Below are positions 56,671 to 64,000 of a stretch of DNA of 64,000 nucleotides, one piece after another. The stretch comes from Oceanospirillum beijerinckii DSM 7166. GTDB taxonomy: Bacteria > Pseudomonadota > Gammaproteobacteria > Pseudomonadales > Halomonadaceae. The stretch's first letter is position 1, and every line of letters starts with the position of its first letter. Location of the stretch: contig NZ_AULT01000034.1 of assembly GCF_000422425.1 (NCBI RefSeq), positions 1 to 64,000 of the forward strand, read 5' to 3'. The position numbers were made by a program, and so were the translations under genes. The notes beneath the pieces were generated by a model. That model was given only the letters and a program-made list of their open reading frames with translations, was not told where the DNA came from and did no database searches.

Positions 56671-57834
56671 ATGAATCTTCATGAATATCAGGGCAAACAG
56701 CTTTTTGCCGAATACGGACTGCCTGTTTCCAAGGGTTTTGCTGTAGATACCCCTGAGGACGCCGCACAAGCGTGTGAAAAAATCGGTGGTGACAAGTGGG
56801 TAGTTAAAGCACAGGTTCACGCAGGTGGTCGCGGTAAAGCGGGCGGTGTGAAACTGGTTGATACTCCAGCAGAAGCAGCAGAGTTCGCGCAAAACTGGCT
56901 GGGTAAGAACCTGGTAACTTATCAGACTGACGAAAACGGTCAGCCTGTTTCTAAAATCCTGGTTGAGAGCTGCACTGACATCGCAGACGAGCTGTATCTG
57001 GGTGCGGTAGTTGACCGTGCTACTCGTCGTGTTGTTTTCATGGCATCCACCGAAGGTGGTGTTGAGATTGAGACAGTTGCTGAAGAAACTCCAGAGAAGA
57101 TTCTGAAAGCAATCATCGATCCAATGACCGGTCCTCAGCCTTACCAAGGCCGTGAGCTGGGCTTCAAACTGGGTCTGAACAAAGAGCAGGTTGGTCAGTT
57201 CACCAAGATCTTCATGGGTCTGGCAAAACTGTTCCTGGAAAAAGATCTGGCTCTGATCGAAATCAACCCTCTGGTTATTAAAGAAGACGGTGATCTGCAC
57301 TGTCTGGATGCCAAGCTGGGTGTTGATGGTAACTCTGTATACCGTCACAAAGATCTGCAAGAGATGAATGATCCATCTCAGGAAGACGCTCGTGAAGCTG
57401 AAGCAGCTGAATGGGATCTGAACTACGTAGCACTGGATGGCAATATCGGTTGTATGGTGAACGGTGCAGGCCTGGCTATGGGTACTATGGACATCGTTGC
57501 TCTGCACGGTGGCTTCCCAGCTAACTTCCTGGACGTAGGTGGTGGCGCAACCAAAGAACGTGTTGCACACGCATTCAAACTGATTCTGTCTGACGACAAA
57601 GTTAAGGCAGTACTGGTCAACATCTTCGGTGGTATCGTTCGTTGTGACATGATCGCAGAAGGTATTATCGGCGCGGTGAAAGAAGTTGGTGTAAATGTAC
57701 CTGTAGTGGTACGTCTGGAAGGTACCAACGCTGATCTGGGTAAGAAGGTTCTTGACGAATCTGGTCTGGACATCATCGCAGCTGAAAGCTTAACTGACGC
57801 TGCTCAACAAGCGGTTAAAGCGGCGGGGAACTAA
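56671..57834 (+). CDS. sucC: Succinyl-CoA synthetase beta subunit
   Basis: ATP-grasp subunit that uses succinyl-CoA to make [25 protein letters not shown] starts the ATP-grasp fold (given in part: [16 protein letters not shown]). [17 protein letters not shown] binds nucleotide, IEINPLVI and DAKLGVD bind Mg2+, and GGGATKERV is conserved near the C-terminus. Length 387. sucD starts 5 bp after its stop. Confidence 0.98.
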   Translation: MNLHEYQGKQLFAEYGLPVSKGFAVDTPEDAAQACEKIGGDKWVVKAQVHAGGRGKAGGVKLVDTPAEAAEFAQNWLGKNLVTYQTDENGQPVSKILVESCTDIADELYLGAVVDRATRRVVFMASTEGGVEIETVAEETPEKILKAIIDPMTGPQPYQGRELGFKLGLNKEQVGQFTKIFMGLAKLFLEKDLALIEINPLVIKEDGDLHCLDAKLGVDGNSVYRHKDLQEMNDPSQEDAREAEAAEWDLNYVALDGNIGCMVNGAGLAMGTMDIVALHGGFPANFLDVGGGATKERVAHAFKLILSDDKVKAVLVNIFGGIVRCDMIAEGIIGAVKEVGVNVPVVVRLEGTNADLGKKVLDESGLDIIAAESLTDAAQQAVKAAGN

Positions 57835-57839
57835 TCGAC

Positions 57840-58715
57840 ATGTCTATCTTAATCAACAAAGACACTAAAGTAATCTGTCAGGGTTTCACTGGTGGTCAAG
57901 GTACTTTCCATTCTGAGCAAGCGATTGCTTACGGTACTCAGATGGTAGGTGGTGTAACTCCAGGTAAAGGTGGCACTGAGCATCTGGGCCTGCCGGTATT
58001 CAACACAGTTGCTGAAGCTGTTGAAGCGACGGGTGCTGATGCCTCTGTTATCTACGTTCCTGCACCTTTCTGTAAGGATTCTATCCTGGAAGCTGCGAAC
58101 GCAGGTATCAAACTGATCGTATGTATCACCGAGCACATCCCAGTACTGGATATGCTGGAGTGTAAAGTTAAGTGTGACGAGCTGGGTGTTCAGCTGGTTG
58201 GCCCTAACTGCCCAGGTGTGATCACTCCAGGCGAGTGTAAGATCGGTATTATGCCAGGTCACATCCACCTGCCAGGTAAAGTAGGTATCGTATCCCGTTC
58301 CGGTACTCTGACTTACGAAGCAGTTAAGCAGACAACTGATGCTGGCTTCGGTCAGTCTACCTGTGTAGGGATCGGTGGTGACCCTATTCCGGGTTCTAAC
58401 TTCATCGACATCCTGAAACTGTTCCAGGAAGATCCACAGACTGAAGCGATCGTAATGATCGGTGAGATCGGTGGTACTGCTGAAGAAGAAGCTGCTGCTT
58501 ACATTAAAGAGAATGTAACCAAGCCTGTTGTATCCTACATTGCGGGTGTAACTGCACCTAAAGGCAAGCGTATGGGTCACGCTGGTGCGATCATCTCTGG
58601 TGGTAAAGGTACGGCTGACGAGAAGTTTGCTGCTCTGGAAGATGCGGGCGTTAAAACTGTTCGCTCTCTGGCTGGCATTGCAGACGGTCTGCGCGAAGTG
58701 ACTGGCTGGGAATAA
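57840..58715 (+). CDS. sucD: Succinyl-CoA synthetase alpha subunit
   Basis: Binds CoA and carries the phosphohistidine. The Rossmann CoA site is [19 protein letters not shown] in the first 35 residues. H247 in [17 protein letters not shown] is phosphorylated. Length 291. It ends the TCA block and is followed by a UUCG-looped terminator. Confidence 0.98.
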   Translation: MSILINKDTKVICQGFTGGQGTFHSEQAIAYGTQMVGGVTPGKGGTEHLGLPVFNTVAEAVEATGADASVIYVPAPFCKDSILEAANAGIKLIVCITEHIPVLDMLECKVKCDELGVQLVGPNCPGVITPGECKIGIMPGHIHLPGKVGIVSRSGTLTYEAVKQTTDAGFGQSTCVGIGGDPIPGSNFIDILKLFQEDPQTEAIVMIGEIGGTAEEEAAAYIKENVTKPVVSYIAGVTAPKGKRMGHAGAIISGGKGTADEKFAALEDAGVKTVRSLAGIADGLREVTGWE

Positions 58716-58741
58716 TATTTCCTACGCTAAGTAAGCTTCTT

Positions 58742-58769
58742 AAAGGCGATCTTCGGATCGCCTTTTTTA
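58742..58769 (+). terminator. Terminator of the sdh-suc block
   Basis: AAAGGCGATC/GATCGCCTTT stem closed by a TTCG tetraloop, then a T-run. Confidence 0.92.
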
Positions 58770-58805
58770 TTGCCTGTCGCTAACTCAGATTGGAGTCTTC
58801 TCTGT

Positions 58806-58996
58806 AATACTAATCTTGACAAGTTGCTGTAGGCCGGAAAAGCCGCAAGGCACCTTCCGACAATAATCAGGCATATAGGTCTGTCGGATGGCGCTTCGCT
58901 TATCCAACCTTGTATCTCTCCAGAAATCAGGGCTAGCTACCTTGATGACCTGTAGAGTCCGGTGATATTGAAGGCGATTTGGAGCGATGGTATTTA
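58806..58996 (+). repeat. Dispersed palindromic element, copy 6 (variant with extra arm)
   Basis: Left end TAATACTAATCTTGACAAGT and the usual hairpins are present, but the right terminal repeat is replaced by the ~58-bp module seen in copy 1, in inverted orientation (58911-58970). GATGGTAT follows at 58986-58993. It lies between the sucD terminator and a second terminator, in the convergent gap with the lipoprotein gene. Confidence 0.82.
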
Positions 58997-59037
58997 CCCA
59001 GATATCAAAGAATTGGTCAGAAGAAACAGCAGGCAAT

Positions 59038-59067
59038 AAAAAAGGTCAGCAGATGCTGACCTTTTTT
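59038..59067. terminator. Bidirectional terminator between the sucD and lipoprotein genes
   Basis: AAAAAAGGTCAGC/GCTGACCTTTTTT with loop AGAT; A- and T-runs on both sides let it work for the minus-strand lipoprotein gene and as a back-up for sucD. Confidence 0.88.
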
Positions 59068-59142
59068 GCACGATGGCTAACCTGAGCTGTGTTCTAAGAC
59101 TGATCGGCTTAGCTAAAACTTCGGTTTTCCAAATCAGGTTGC

Positions 59143-59730
59143 TTACATTTTGTTATACGCTTTTTTAAAGGCTGCAATCAGAGCGTCTGGACGCTTCTTC
59201 TTGTTGCCTTTGTTCAGGACGTAGACAACGGTTTCGCCATTAGGGCCAGAACCGATATCGGTATAACGGTAAGGTGCTTCACCTACAGTGCGCACGTCGT
59301 TCATATCTTCCAGCGTGCTGAAGACATAGATACGACCTTCAATGCGTGCTTCGCCGTAGAACATTTCTGGCTGCAGCTGACCGTCGTACATTTCAACACT
59401 TGGGATACCCGTGGTCTTCTTCTTGTCTTTGCCCGTCAGGCCAAATACCAGAGTCTCACCTTTAGGGCCTGATGCGATACGTTTATAAGCGTATGGCGTT
59501 TCACCGTGTTGCAGGAAGTGCTTGTAGCTGTCTTTGTCGTAGAAAAAGTACAGGCGACCATCTTCATGGTGTACTTCGTACAGTTTGCTGATTTCAGCTT
59601 TAACTTGTTGTACTTTCTCTTCTGCTTTTTTTTCTACAGCGTTTTCTGCAGTTTGCATTTGAGAACAAGCGCTTACGCCAGCCACTGCGCCAGCTACAAC
59701 CATGGCCTTAAAAAGGTTTTTCAGTTTCAT
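59143..59730 (-). CDS. Lipoprotein with two copies of a ~50-residue domain
   Basis: 195 residues. The signal peptide ends in a lipobox VSAC (C22), so the protein is lipid-anchored; Ser at +2 suggests the outer membrane. A short coiled-coil stretch (about 25-50, AENAVEKKAEEKVQQVKAE) leads to two similar repeats. The first is YEVHHEDGRLYFFY...YAYKRIASGPKGETLVFGL, the second YGEARIEGRIYVFS...YRYTDIGSGPNGETVVYVL. The C-terminus is basic. The family is unknown to me. The ATG at 59730 is chosen because it begins the signal peptide. Confidence 0.8.
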   Translation of the reverse strand: MKLKNLFKAMVVAGAVAGVSACSQMQTAENAVEKKAEEKVQQVKAEISKLYEVHHEDGRLYFFYDKDSYKHFLQHGETPYAYKRIASGPKGETLVFGLTGKDKKKTTGIPSVEMYDGQLQPEMFYGEARIEGRIYVFSTLEDMNDVRTVGEAPYRYTDIGSGPNGETVVYVLNKGNKKKRPDALIAAFKKAYNKM

Positions 59731-59962
59731 TACCTGAATCCTTGCTTCTACATACATTGATATTGTTAGCAAAGGAGACTAAAAAAAATCTGTTGCAGAT
59801 ATATGACAAAAACTTTTCAGCTTCTTTACAGGGGGCTGTTTCAGTAAGGCTTCATGTTCCCGCCAGCTATGGTAGAATCGCCGACTTTCAATTTTCCGTG
59901 TGCAGTGCACGTTATCTTCACAGGGTGGATCTGGCCTGCGACCAGACACTGAAGAGGTTGTT

Positions 59963-61360
59963 ATGTTTAAACCTGAGCTATTATCCCCAGCGGGTACTTT
60001 CAAAAATATGCGTTATGCGTTTGCTTACGGTGCGGATGCGGTCTACGCCGGTCAGCCACGTTACAGTCTGCGTGTGCGCAATAACGATTTTAAACTGGCC
60101 AATCTTGAGCAGGGTATTCAATATGCCCACGATCGTGGCAAGCAGTTTTACGTGGCCAGCAATATCGCGCCACACAACGCGAAAGTACGTACCTATATGG
60201 ATGATATGGCACCGATTATCGAGATGAAGCCTGATGCGCTGATCATGTCGGACCCAGGTTTAATCATGATGGTGCGTGAGCGTTGGCCGGACCAGGTGGT
60301 ACACCTGTCGGTACAGTCCAACGTGGTGAACTATGCTGCGGCTAAGTTCTGGCACCAGCAGGGTGTGAAGCGTATTATTCTGTCCCGTGAACTGTCTCTG
60401 GAAGAGATCGAAGAGATTCGTAATGAGTGCCCAGAGCTGGAACTGGAAACCTTTGTTCACGGTGCGCTGTGTATCGCTTATTCTGGCCGTTGTCTGCTGT
60501 CCGGTTACTTTAACCACCGTGATCCTAATCAGGGCACCTGCACTAACGCTTGTCGTTGGAACTACAACACGGTTCAGACACAAACTGACGCCACGGGTGA
60601 TCTGATCCCTGTGTCTCAGGCTGATCAATCTGCCGGTATATGGGATCCTTCTCAGGATTCTGCTCAAGGCAATGGCGCTGCAATGACTTCTCCTGGTGCC
60701 GCCCACCATGATGAAAACAGTCAGGGCTTGTCTGCACTGATCGAAGAAGCATCCCGTCCGGGCGAACTGATGCCAGTGTATGAAGATGAGCACGGCACCT
60801 ATATTATGAACTCCAAAGACCTGCGCGCGGTTCAGCACGTTGAGCGTCTGACCAAGATGGGTATTCACTCCCTGAAGATTGAAGGTCGTACCAAGTCGCA
60901 CTATTACGTTGCCCGTACCGCTCAGGTTTATCGTAAAGCGATTGATGATGCCGCTGCCGGTCGTCCATTTGATATGAGTCTGATGGATACGCTGGAAAAC
61001 CTGGCCCACCGGGGTTACACCGAAGGTTTCTACCGTCGTCACGTACATGATGAGTATCAGAACTACGAAACCGGTAATTCTATCGGCGTAAACCAGCAGT
61101 TTGTTGGTGAGGTCTTAAGCTTTAACGATCAAACCGGTATGCTGGAAGTGGATGTGAAAAACCGCTTTGAAACCGGTGATACTCTGGAACTAATGCTGCC
61201 GGGTGGTAATGTTCGTTTTGAACTGAAGAATCTGGAAAACCGTAAGGGTGAAGGCATCAATGTCGCGCCGGGTAACGGTCATATTGTGAACCTGCCGCTG
61301 GATGGTAAGGTGAACGAAGCCGATCTTGAATATGCACTGCTGATGCGTGACCTGAAGTAA
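59963..61360 (+). CDS. trhP: tRNA 5-hydroxyuridine(34) synthase, U32 peptidase family
   Basis: Formerly YegQ. Makes 5-hydroxyuridine at the tRNA wobble base using prephenate. FKPELLSPAGTFKNMRYAF opens the barrel. The U32 signature is ELETFVHGALCIAYSGRC, then QGTCTNACRWNY, whose Cys residues probably hold an Fe-S cluster. Length 465; a Ser/Gly/Asp-rich insert (about 210-260) is loosely conserved. I chose the ATG at 59963, preceded by GAAGAGG, over a longer in-frame start. Confidence 0.9.
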   Translation: MFKPELLSPAGTFKNMRYAFAYGADAVYAGQPRYSLRVRNNDFKLANLEQGIQYAHDRGKQFYVASNIAPHNAKVRTYMDDMAPIIEMKPDALIMSDPGLIMMVRERWPDQVVHLSVQSNVVNYAAAKFWHQQGVKRIILSRELSLEEIEEIRNECPELELETFVHGALCIAYSGRCLLSGYFNHRDPNQGTCTNACRWNYNTVQTQTDATGDLIPVSQADQSAGIWDPSQDSAQGNGAAMTSPGAAHHDENSQGLSALIEEASRPGELMPVYEDEHGTYIMNSKDLRAVQHVERLTKMGIHSLKIEGRTKSHYYVARTAQVYRKAIDDAAAGRPFDMSLMDTLENLAHRGYTEGFYRRHVHDEYQNYETGNSIGVNQQFVGEVLSFNDQTGMLEVDVKNRFETGDTLELMLPGGNVRFELKNLENRKGEGINVAPGNGHIVNLPLDGKVNEADLEYALLMRDLK

Positions 61361-61398
61361 TCCTTCAGTCACCACAGGGAAACGTTATAAGGGAAACC

Positions 61399-62304
61399 AT
61401 GTCGGAAACAGCCACACTATTGCAGAACCTCGACGGCTGGCAGAAATACCAGCGGGTTCGGGCGGCAAGACCTTTTTCATTAGTGGTGGCTGTGGCTGCA
61501 TGCCTGCAGGGCATTATTCTGGGTTGGTCCGCAAGTGACCAGCCCTTTTTATTGTCACTGTTACTGCTGGCAGGGGGGATTTTGCTGCAGTTTGGCGTCA
61601 ATTTGATCAATGACTACTCTGACCTGAATGAGTTAAGCCTGCGTTTTCCTCAGGCGGATGCTAAGCAGCTTTATCGGCTCTCCGTTTTGATCAAGCAGAA
61701 CTTTCGCTACGGTCTGGGCTGTTTTGCGCTTGCACTTGTGATCGGGCTTTATCTTATCTACCTTTATGGTCTGCCTTTACTGGGGCTGTTTGTTCTGGGG
61801 TTAGCCGGAGCTTACTTCTATACCCAGGAGCCCATCTGTTATAAGAAGCGCGGTTTGGGTGTACCTCTGGTGTTTTGGTTGATGGGCGTCTTGATGATTG
61901 TCGGCTCGTACTATGTGATGACCGGCCATTACGATCGTGATCTTCTTTGGCATGCGTTGCCACTCAGCCTGTTAACTTCGTTGCTGTTACTGAGTAATGA
62001 GCTGCGGGACTACGAAAGCGATCAAAGAAACAGCCAGCATACCTTAACGGTGCGTATTGGTTATGGCCTGTCGGTGCAGTTGTATTTATTGTTAACGCTG
62101 GCGGCTTTTGTCAGTGTGTTTTATCTCTGGCAGCTGGAGTTATTAGCCTACCCCTGGTTAGTCCTGCTGGCGCTGCCGACACTAAAACAACCTCTGTTAT
62201 TGTTGTTACGGCCTGAAGAAGAGCGTCGTTTACTTACCCCATTGACCGGGCGTTTTCACGGTTTCTTTGCCTTGTTGCTATTGATTAGCTATCTCTTAGC
62301 ATAA
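61399..62304 (+). CDS. UbiA-family prenyltransferase (MenA-like)
   Basis: An inner-membrane enzyme with about eight helices, joining a polyprenyl chain to an aromatic acceptor. The first Asp-rich motif is NDYSD (71-75), but the third acidic residue of NDxxDxxxD is shifted (E78). The second motif is NELRDYESDQRNSQHTLTVR, very like MenA. No other menaquinone gene is in the window, so the acceptor is uncertain. Length 301. It follows trhP by 38 bp. Confidence 0.8.
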   Translation: MSETATLLQNLDGWQKYQRVRAARPFSLVVAVAACLQGIILGWSASDQPFLLSLLLLAGGILLQFGVNLINDYSDLNELSLRFPQADAKQLYRLSVLIKQNFRYGLGCFALALVIGLYLIYLYGLPLLGLFVLGLAGAYFYTQEPICYKKRGLGVPLVFWLMGVLMIVGSYYVMTGHYDRDLLWHALPLSLLTSLLLLSNELRDYESDQRNSQHTLTVRIGYGLSVQLYLLLTLAAFVSVFYLWQLELLAYPWLVLLALPTLKQPLLLLLRPEEERRLLTPLTGRFHGFFALLLLISYLLA

Positions 62305-62306
62305 TT

Positions 62307-62376
62307 TAGAGGCTAGAGGCTAGAGGCTAGAGGCTAGAGGCTAGAGGCTAGAGGCTAGAGGTTAGAGGTTAGAGGC
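62307..62376 (+). repeat. Heptamer tandem repeat (TAGAGGC)n
   Basis: Ten uninterrupted 7-bp units: seven TAGAGGC, two TAGAGGT, then TAGAGGC. It starts 3 bp after the UbiA-family stop and lies before cysQ. The copy number is likely to vary by replication slippage. Confidence 0.97.
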
Positions 62377-62425
62377 TTCAGATTAACCTTAAGGCCTGAA
62401 CATTACTTTAAAGGATACCTGTACT

Positions 62426-63280
62426 ATGTCATTTGAAAGCTCAGTGTCATTTGAGAGCACTGTGGCAGCGTTACTGCCACAGGTTGTTGAGATCTCCCGT
62501 CAGGCCGGTGATGCCATTATGGATATCTATCAGCAGGAAGATCTGGGCGTATCCTACAAGCAGGATGAAAGCCCACTGACACTGGCCGATATGGCGTCTC
62601 ATCGTTGCATCGAATCCGGCCTGCAACAACTGCAGCCAGAGTATCCGGTACTGTCGGAAGAGAGTGGTAAGATCAGTTGGCAGGTGCGTCAACAGTGGCA
62701 AACCTATTGGCTGGTGGACCCGTTGGATGGCACTAAAGAGTTTGTGAAGCGTAACGGTGAATTCACGGTCAATATCGCACTGATCCATCAGGGTAAACCT
62801 GTGATGGGCGTGGTTTATGCCCCTGTGTTGGATGAACTGTACTACGGTGTTGAGGGTTTAGGTGCTTTCTTTGTTGCTGCAGATAAGCCTGCCGAGAAGC
62901 TGGAGCTGGACCTAGAGTTTGAGCCGGAATGCTGGCGTATTGTTGGCAGTCGTTCTCATGGGGCAAGTCGTTTAGAAACCTTTGCCGAGTGTCTGCCTGA
63001 GTATCGCAATGTGCCAATGGGCAGTTCATTGAAGTTGTGTATGGTGGCAGCCAATCGTTCCGACCTGTATGTGCGTTTTGGTCCAACCAGTGAGTGGGAT
63101 ACTGCAGCAGCCCAGGCTGTTGTTGAGCAGGCTGGTGGTGCGGTGCTGAATGATCAGCTGGAGCCATTGGCTTATAATCACAAAGAGAGCCTGTTAAACC
63201 CCGAGTTTGTTGTCTGTCAGAAGAAGAACGCTATCTGGACCGATACCTTTGCCAAACTGGTGGAGCCGGTAGTGGGTTGA
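62426..63280 (+). CDS. cysQ: 3'(2'),5'-bisphosphate nucleotidase CysQ
   Basis: Mg2+-dependent, Li+-sensitive phosphatase of the inositol monophosphatase fold; removes pAp formed during sulfate assimilation. The metal ligands are E78/E79 in LSEESG, D98 and D101 in VDPLDGTKEF, and Asp in EWDTAAAQAVVEQAGG. The N-terminus holds a short repeat (SFESSV, then SFESTV) made by an 18-bp near-perfect duplication just after the start codon. Length 284, a little long for that reason. Confidence 0.93.
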   Translation: MSFESSVSFESTVAALLPQVVEISRQAGDAIMDIYQQEDLGVSYKQDESPLTLADMASHRCIESGLQQLQPEYPVLSEESGKISWQVRQQWQTYWLVDPLDGTKEFVKRNGEFTVNIALIHQGKPVMGVVYAPVLDELYYGVEGLGAFFVAADKPAEKLELDLEFEPECWRIVGSRSHGASRLETFAECLPEYRNVPMGSSLKLCMVAANRSDLYVRFGPTSEWDTAAAQAVVEQAGGAVLNDQLEPLAYNHKESLLNPEFVVCQKKNAIWTDTFAKLVEPVVG

Positions 63281-63293
63281 TCTCTTAAGACTG

Positions 63294-64000
63294 TCAATGC
63301 TGCTGAGCTTGTGGAGCACCAGAGATATAAACACTCTGGTTGCGTCCATTGTGCTTAGCCTGATACAAGGCATCATCGGCCCGTTTGATGGTGCTATCCA
63401 AAGGTTCACCAAAACGATGCAGGCTGATACCGACGGATAGAGTACAGTTAAGCCCCGGTTCGATCTGATCAAACTGATATTTCGCAAAGGCCTGACGAAT
63501 CCGCTCAGCAACCTTGATACCACTGTCCTGATTATTCTGCGGCAATAGTAAGACAAACTCTTCACCACCGTAACGACCAAACAGGTCGCTGGATCTAAGA
63601 TATTGCCCTGCAATCTGGGTAAAGTGCTCCAGTACCTGGTCACCGGCCTGATGACCGTATTGATCATTAATCTCTTTAAAGTGATCAATATCGATCATGC
63701 ACAAGGCACTGGGTTGATAGTTATCACTGGATTCCAAGCGGCACTCGGCTTCCTGAAAGAAGCGACGACGATTCAGAATACCGGTTAGTTCATCGGTACC
63801 CGCAATCTCATCCAGTTGCTGCATCGCTTGTTCCAGCTCTTCATTCGCTCGGATCATTTTGTGATTACTGGCTTTCAGCACACTTTTTTGTTTTCTTAAG
63901 CGCTCACTCAAGCGACGCACATAGCTGCTAAACAGAGCAATCCAGGTTTGTGCCGCAGCCAGGATAATCCACTGCATAATACTCAGGCGTAGTTGGCTGC
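63294..64000 (-). CDS. Diguanylate cyclase (GGDEF), C-terminal part, cut by window edge
   Basis: The frame stays open to position 64000, so the N-terminus is outside the window. What is visible has a transmembrane segment (WIILAAAQTWIALFSSYV), a coiled-coil linker, and a complete GGDEF domain. Its active site is GRYGGEEF. An inhibitory I-site RxxD (RSSD) precedes it by five residues. It should make c-di-GMP with product inhibition. It is convergent with cysQ. Confidence 0.92.
   Translation of the reverse strand, partial: SQLRLSIMQWIILAAAQTWIALFSSYVRRLSERLRKQKSVLKASNHKMIRANEELEQAMQQLDEIAGTDELTGILNRRRFFQEAECRLESSDNYQPSALCMIDIDHFKEINDQYGHQAGDQVLEHFTQIAGQYLRSSDLFGRYGGEEFVLLLPQNNQDSGIKVAERIRQAFAKYQFDQIEPGLNCTLSVGISLHRFGEPLDSTIKRADDALYQAKHNGRNQSVYISGAPQAQQH

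Noticed and set aside
58785-59036. Minus-strand open frame in the sucD-lipoprotein gap
   Set aside because: It lies over repeat copy 6 and the start of the terminator region, so it is repeat sequence read in frame rather than a gene.
62307-62376. Heptamer array as a CRISPR or coding repeat
   Set aside because: Units are 7 bp without spacers, and no reading frame runs through it from a start codon.

Overview
The window looks like the chromosome of a marine, respiring gammaproteobacterium, most probably of the Oceanospirillales/Oceanospirillaceae type. This rests on the gene content (mutS-fdxA, recA-recX-alaS-lysC-csrA followed by Ser/Arg tRNAs, gltA next to sdhCDAB-sucAB-lpd-sucCD), on a sodium-pumping oxaloacetate decarboxylase (oadGAB), and on a BCCT carrier for zwitterionic compounds. 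The species was not determined.

Layout. 1-443: the left end of an IS110-family insertion sequence lies against a palindromic dispersed repeat. 530-3534: fdxA and mutS on the minus strand. 3762-5766: a P4-type tyrosine integrase and a RelE-like toxin/XRE antitoxin pair. 5866-8478: a haloacid-dehalogenase-like hydrolase, a FadR-type regulator and a TauE-like exporter. 8977-17819: an accessory catabolic locus. Two poorly known proteins (a DUF3726/Ldh_2-like protein and a 573-residue family I cannot name) and a LysR regulator lie on the minus strand. A semialdehyde dehydrogenase, an M19-like amidohydrolase without its HxD motif, a BCCT transporter and a RidA protein lie on the plus strand. Together they look like an uptake and breakdown route for an N-containing zwitterion, substrate unknown. 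18025-27706: topB, then recA, recX, alaS, lysC, csrA and a duplicated Ser-Arg-Arg tRNA set. 28118-33012: dusC and oadGAB. 33159-40473: a 199-residue orphan, then a TetR-controlled RND/LolA-like/outer-membrane-barrel operon and a nitrilase-family protein. 40616-42359: gltX and tRNA-Ala/tRNA-Glu. 42784-45693: a PilZ/HD-GYP protein and a beta-hydroxyacid dehydrogenase. 45761-58715: gltA facing away from sdhCDAB-sucAB-lpd-sucCD, nearly a complete TCA-cycle block. 59143-64000: a lipoprotein with a duplicated domain, trhP, a UbiA/MenA-type prenyltransferase, a 7-bp tandem repeat, cysQ and a partial diguanylate cyclase.

Six copies of a roughly 120-190 bp palindromic element with imperfect terminal inverted repeats lie between genes, all just downstream of gene 3' ends. 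Two copies have one arm replaced by a shared ~58-bp module. The clearest regulatory signals are a perfect LexA box before recA, a 15-bp palindrome shared by the tetR and RND promoters, a near-consensus sdh promoter with a palindromic spacer, a near-consensus tRNA-Ala promoter with an overlapping inverted repeat, and an array of ~19-bp direct repeats before the aldehyde dehydrogenase.

Most of the window is housekeeping. The parts most likely to hold undescribed biology are the BCCT/DUF3726/573-residue locus, the dispersed repeat family with its IS110 neighbour, the TetR-RND-LolA-barrel system, and the PilZ-HD-GYP protein with altered metal ligands.
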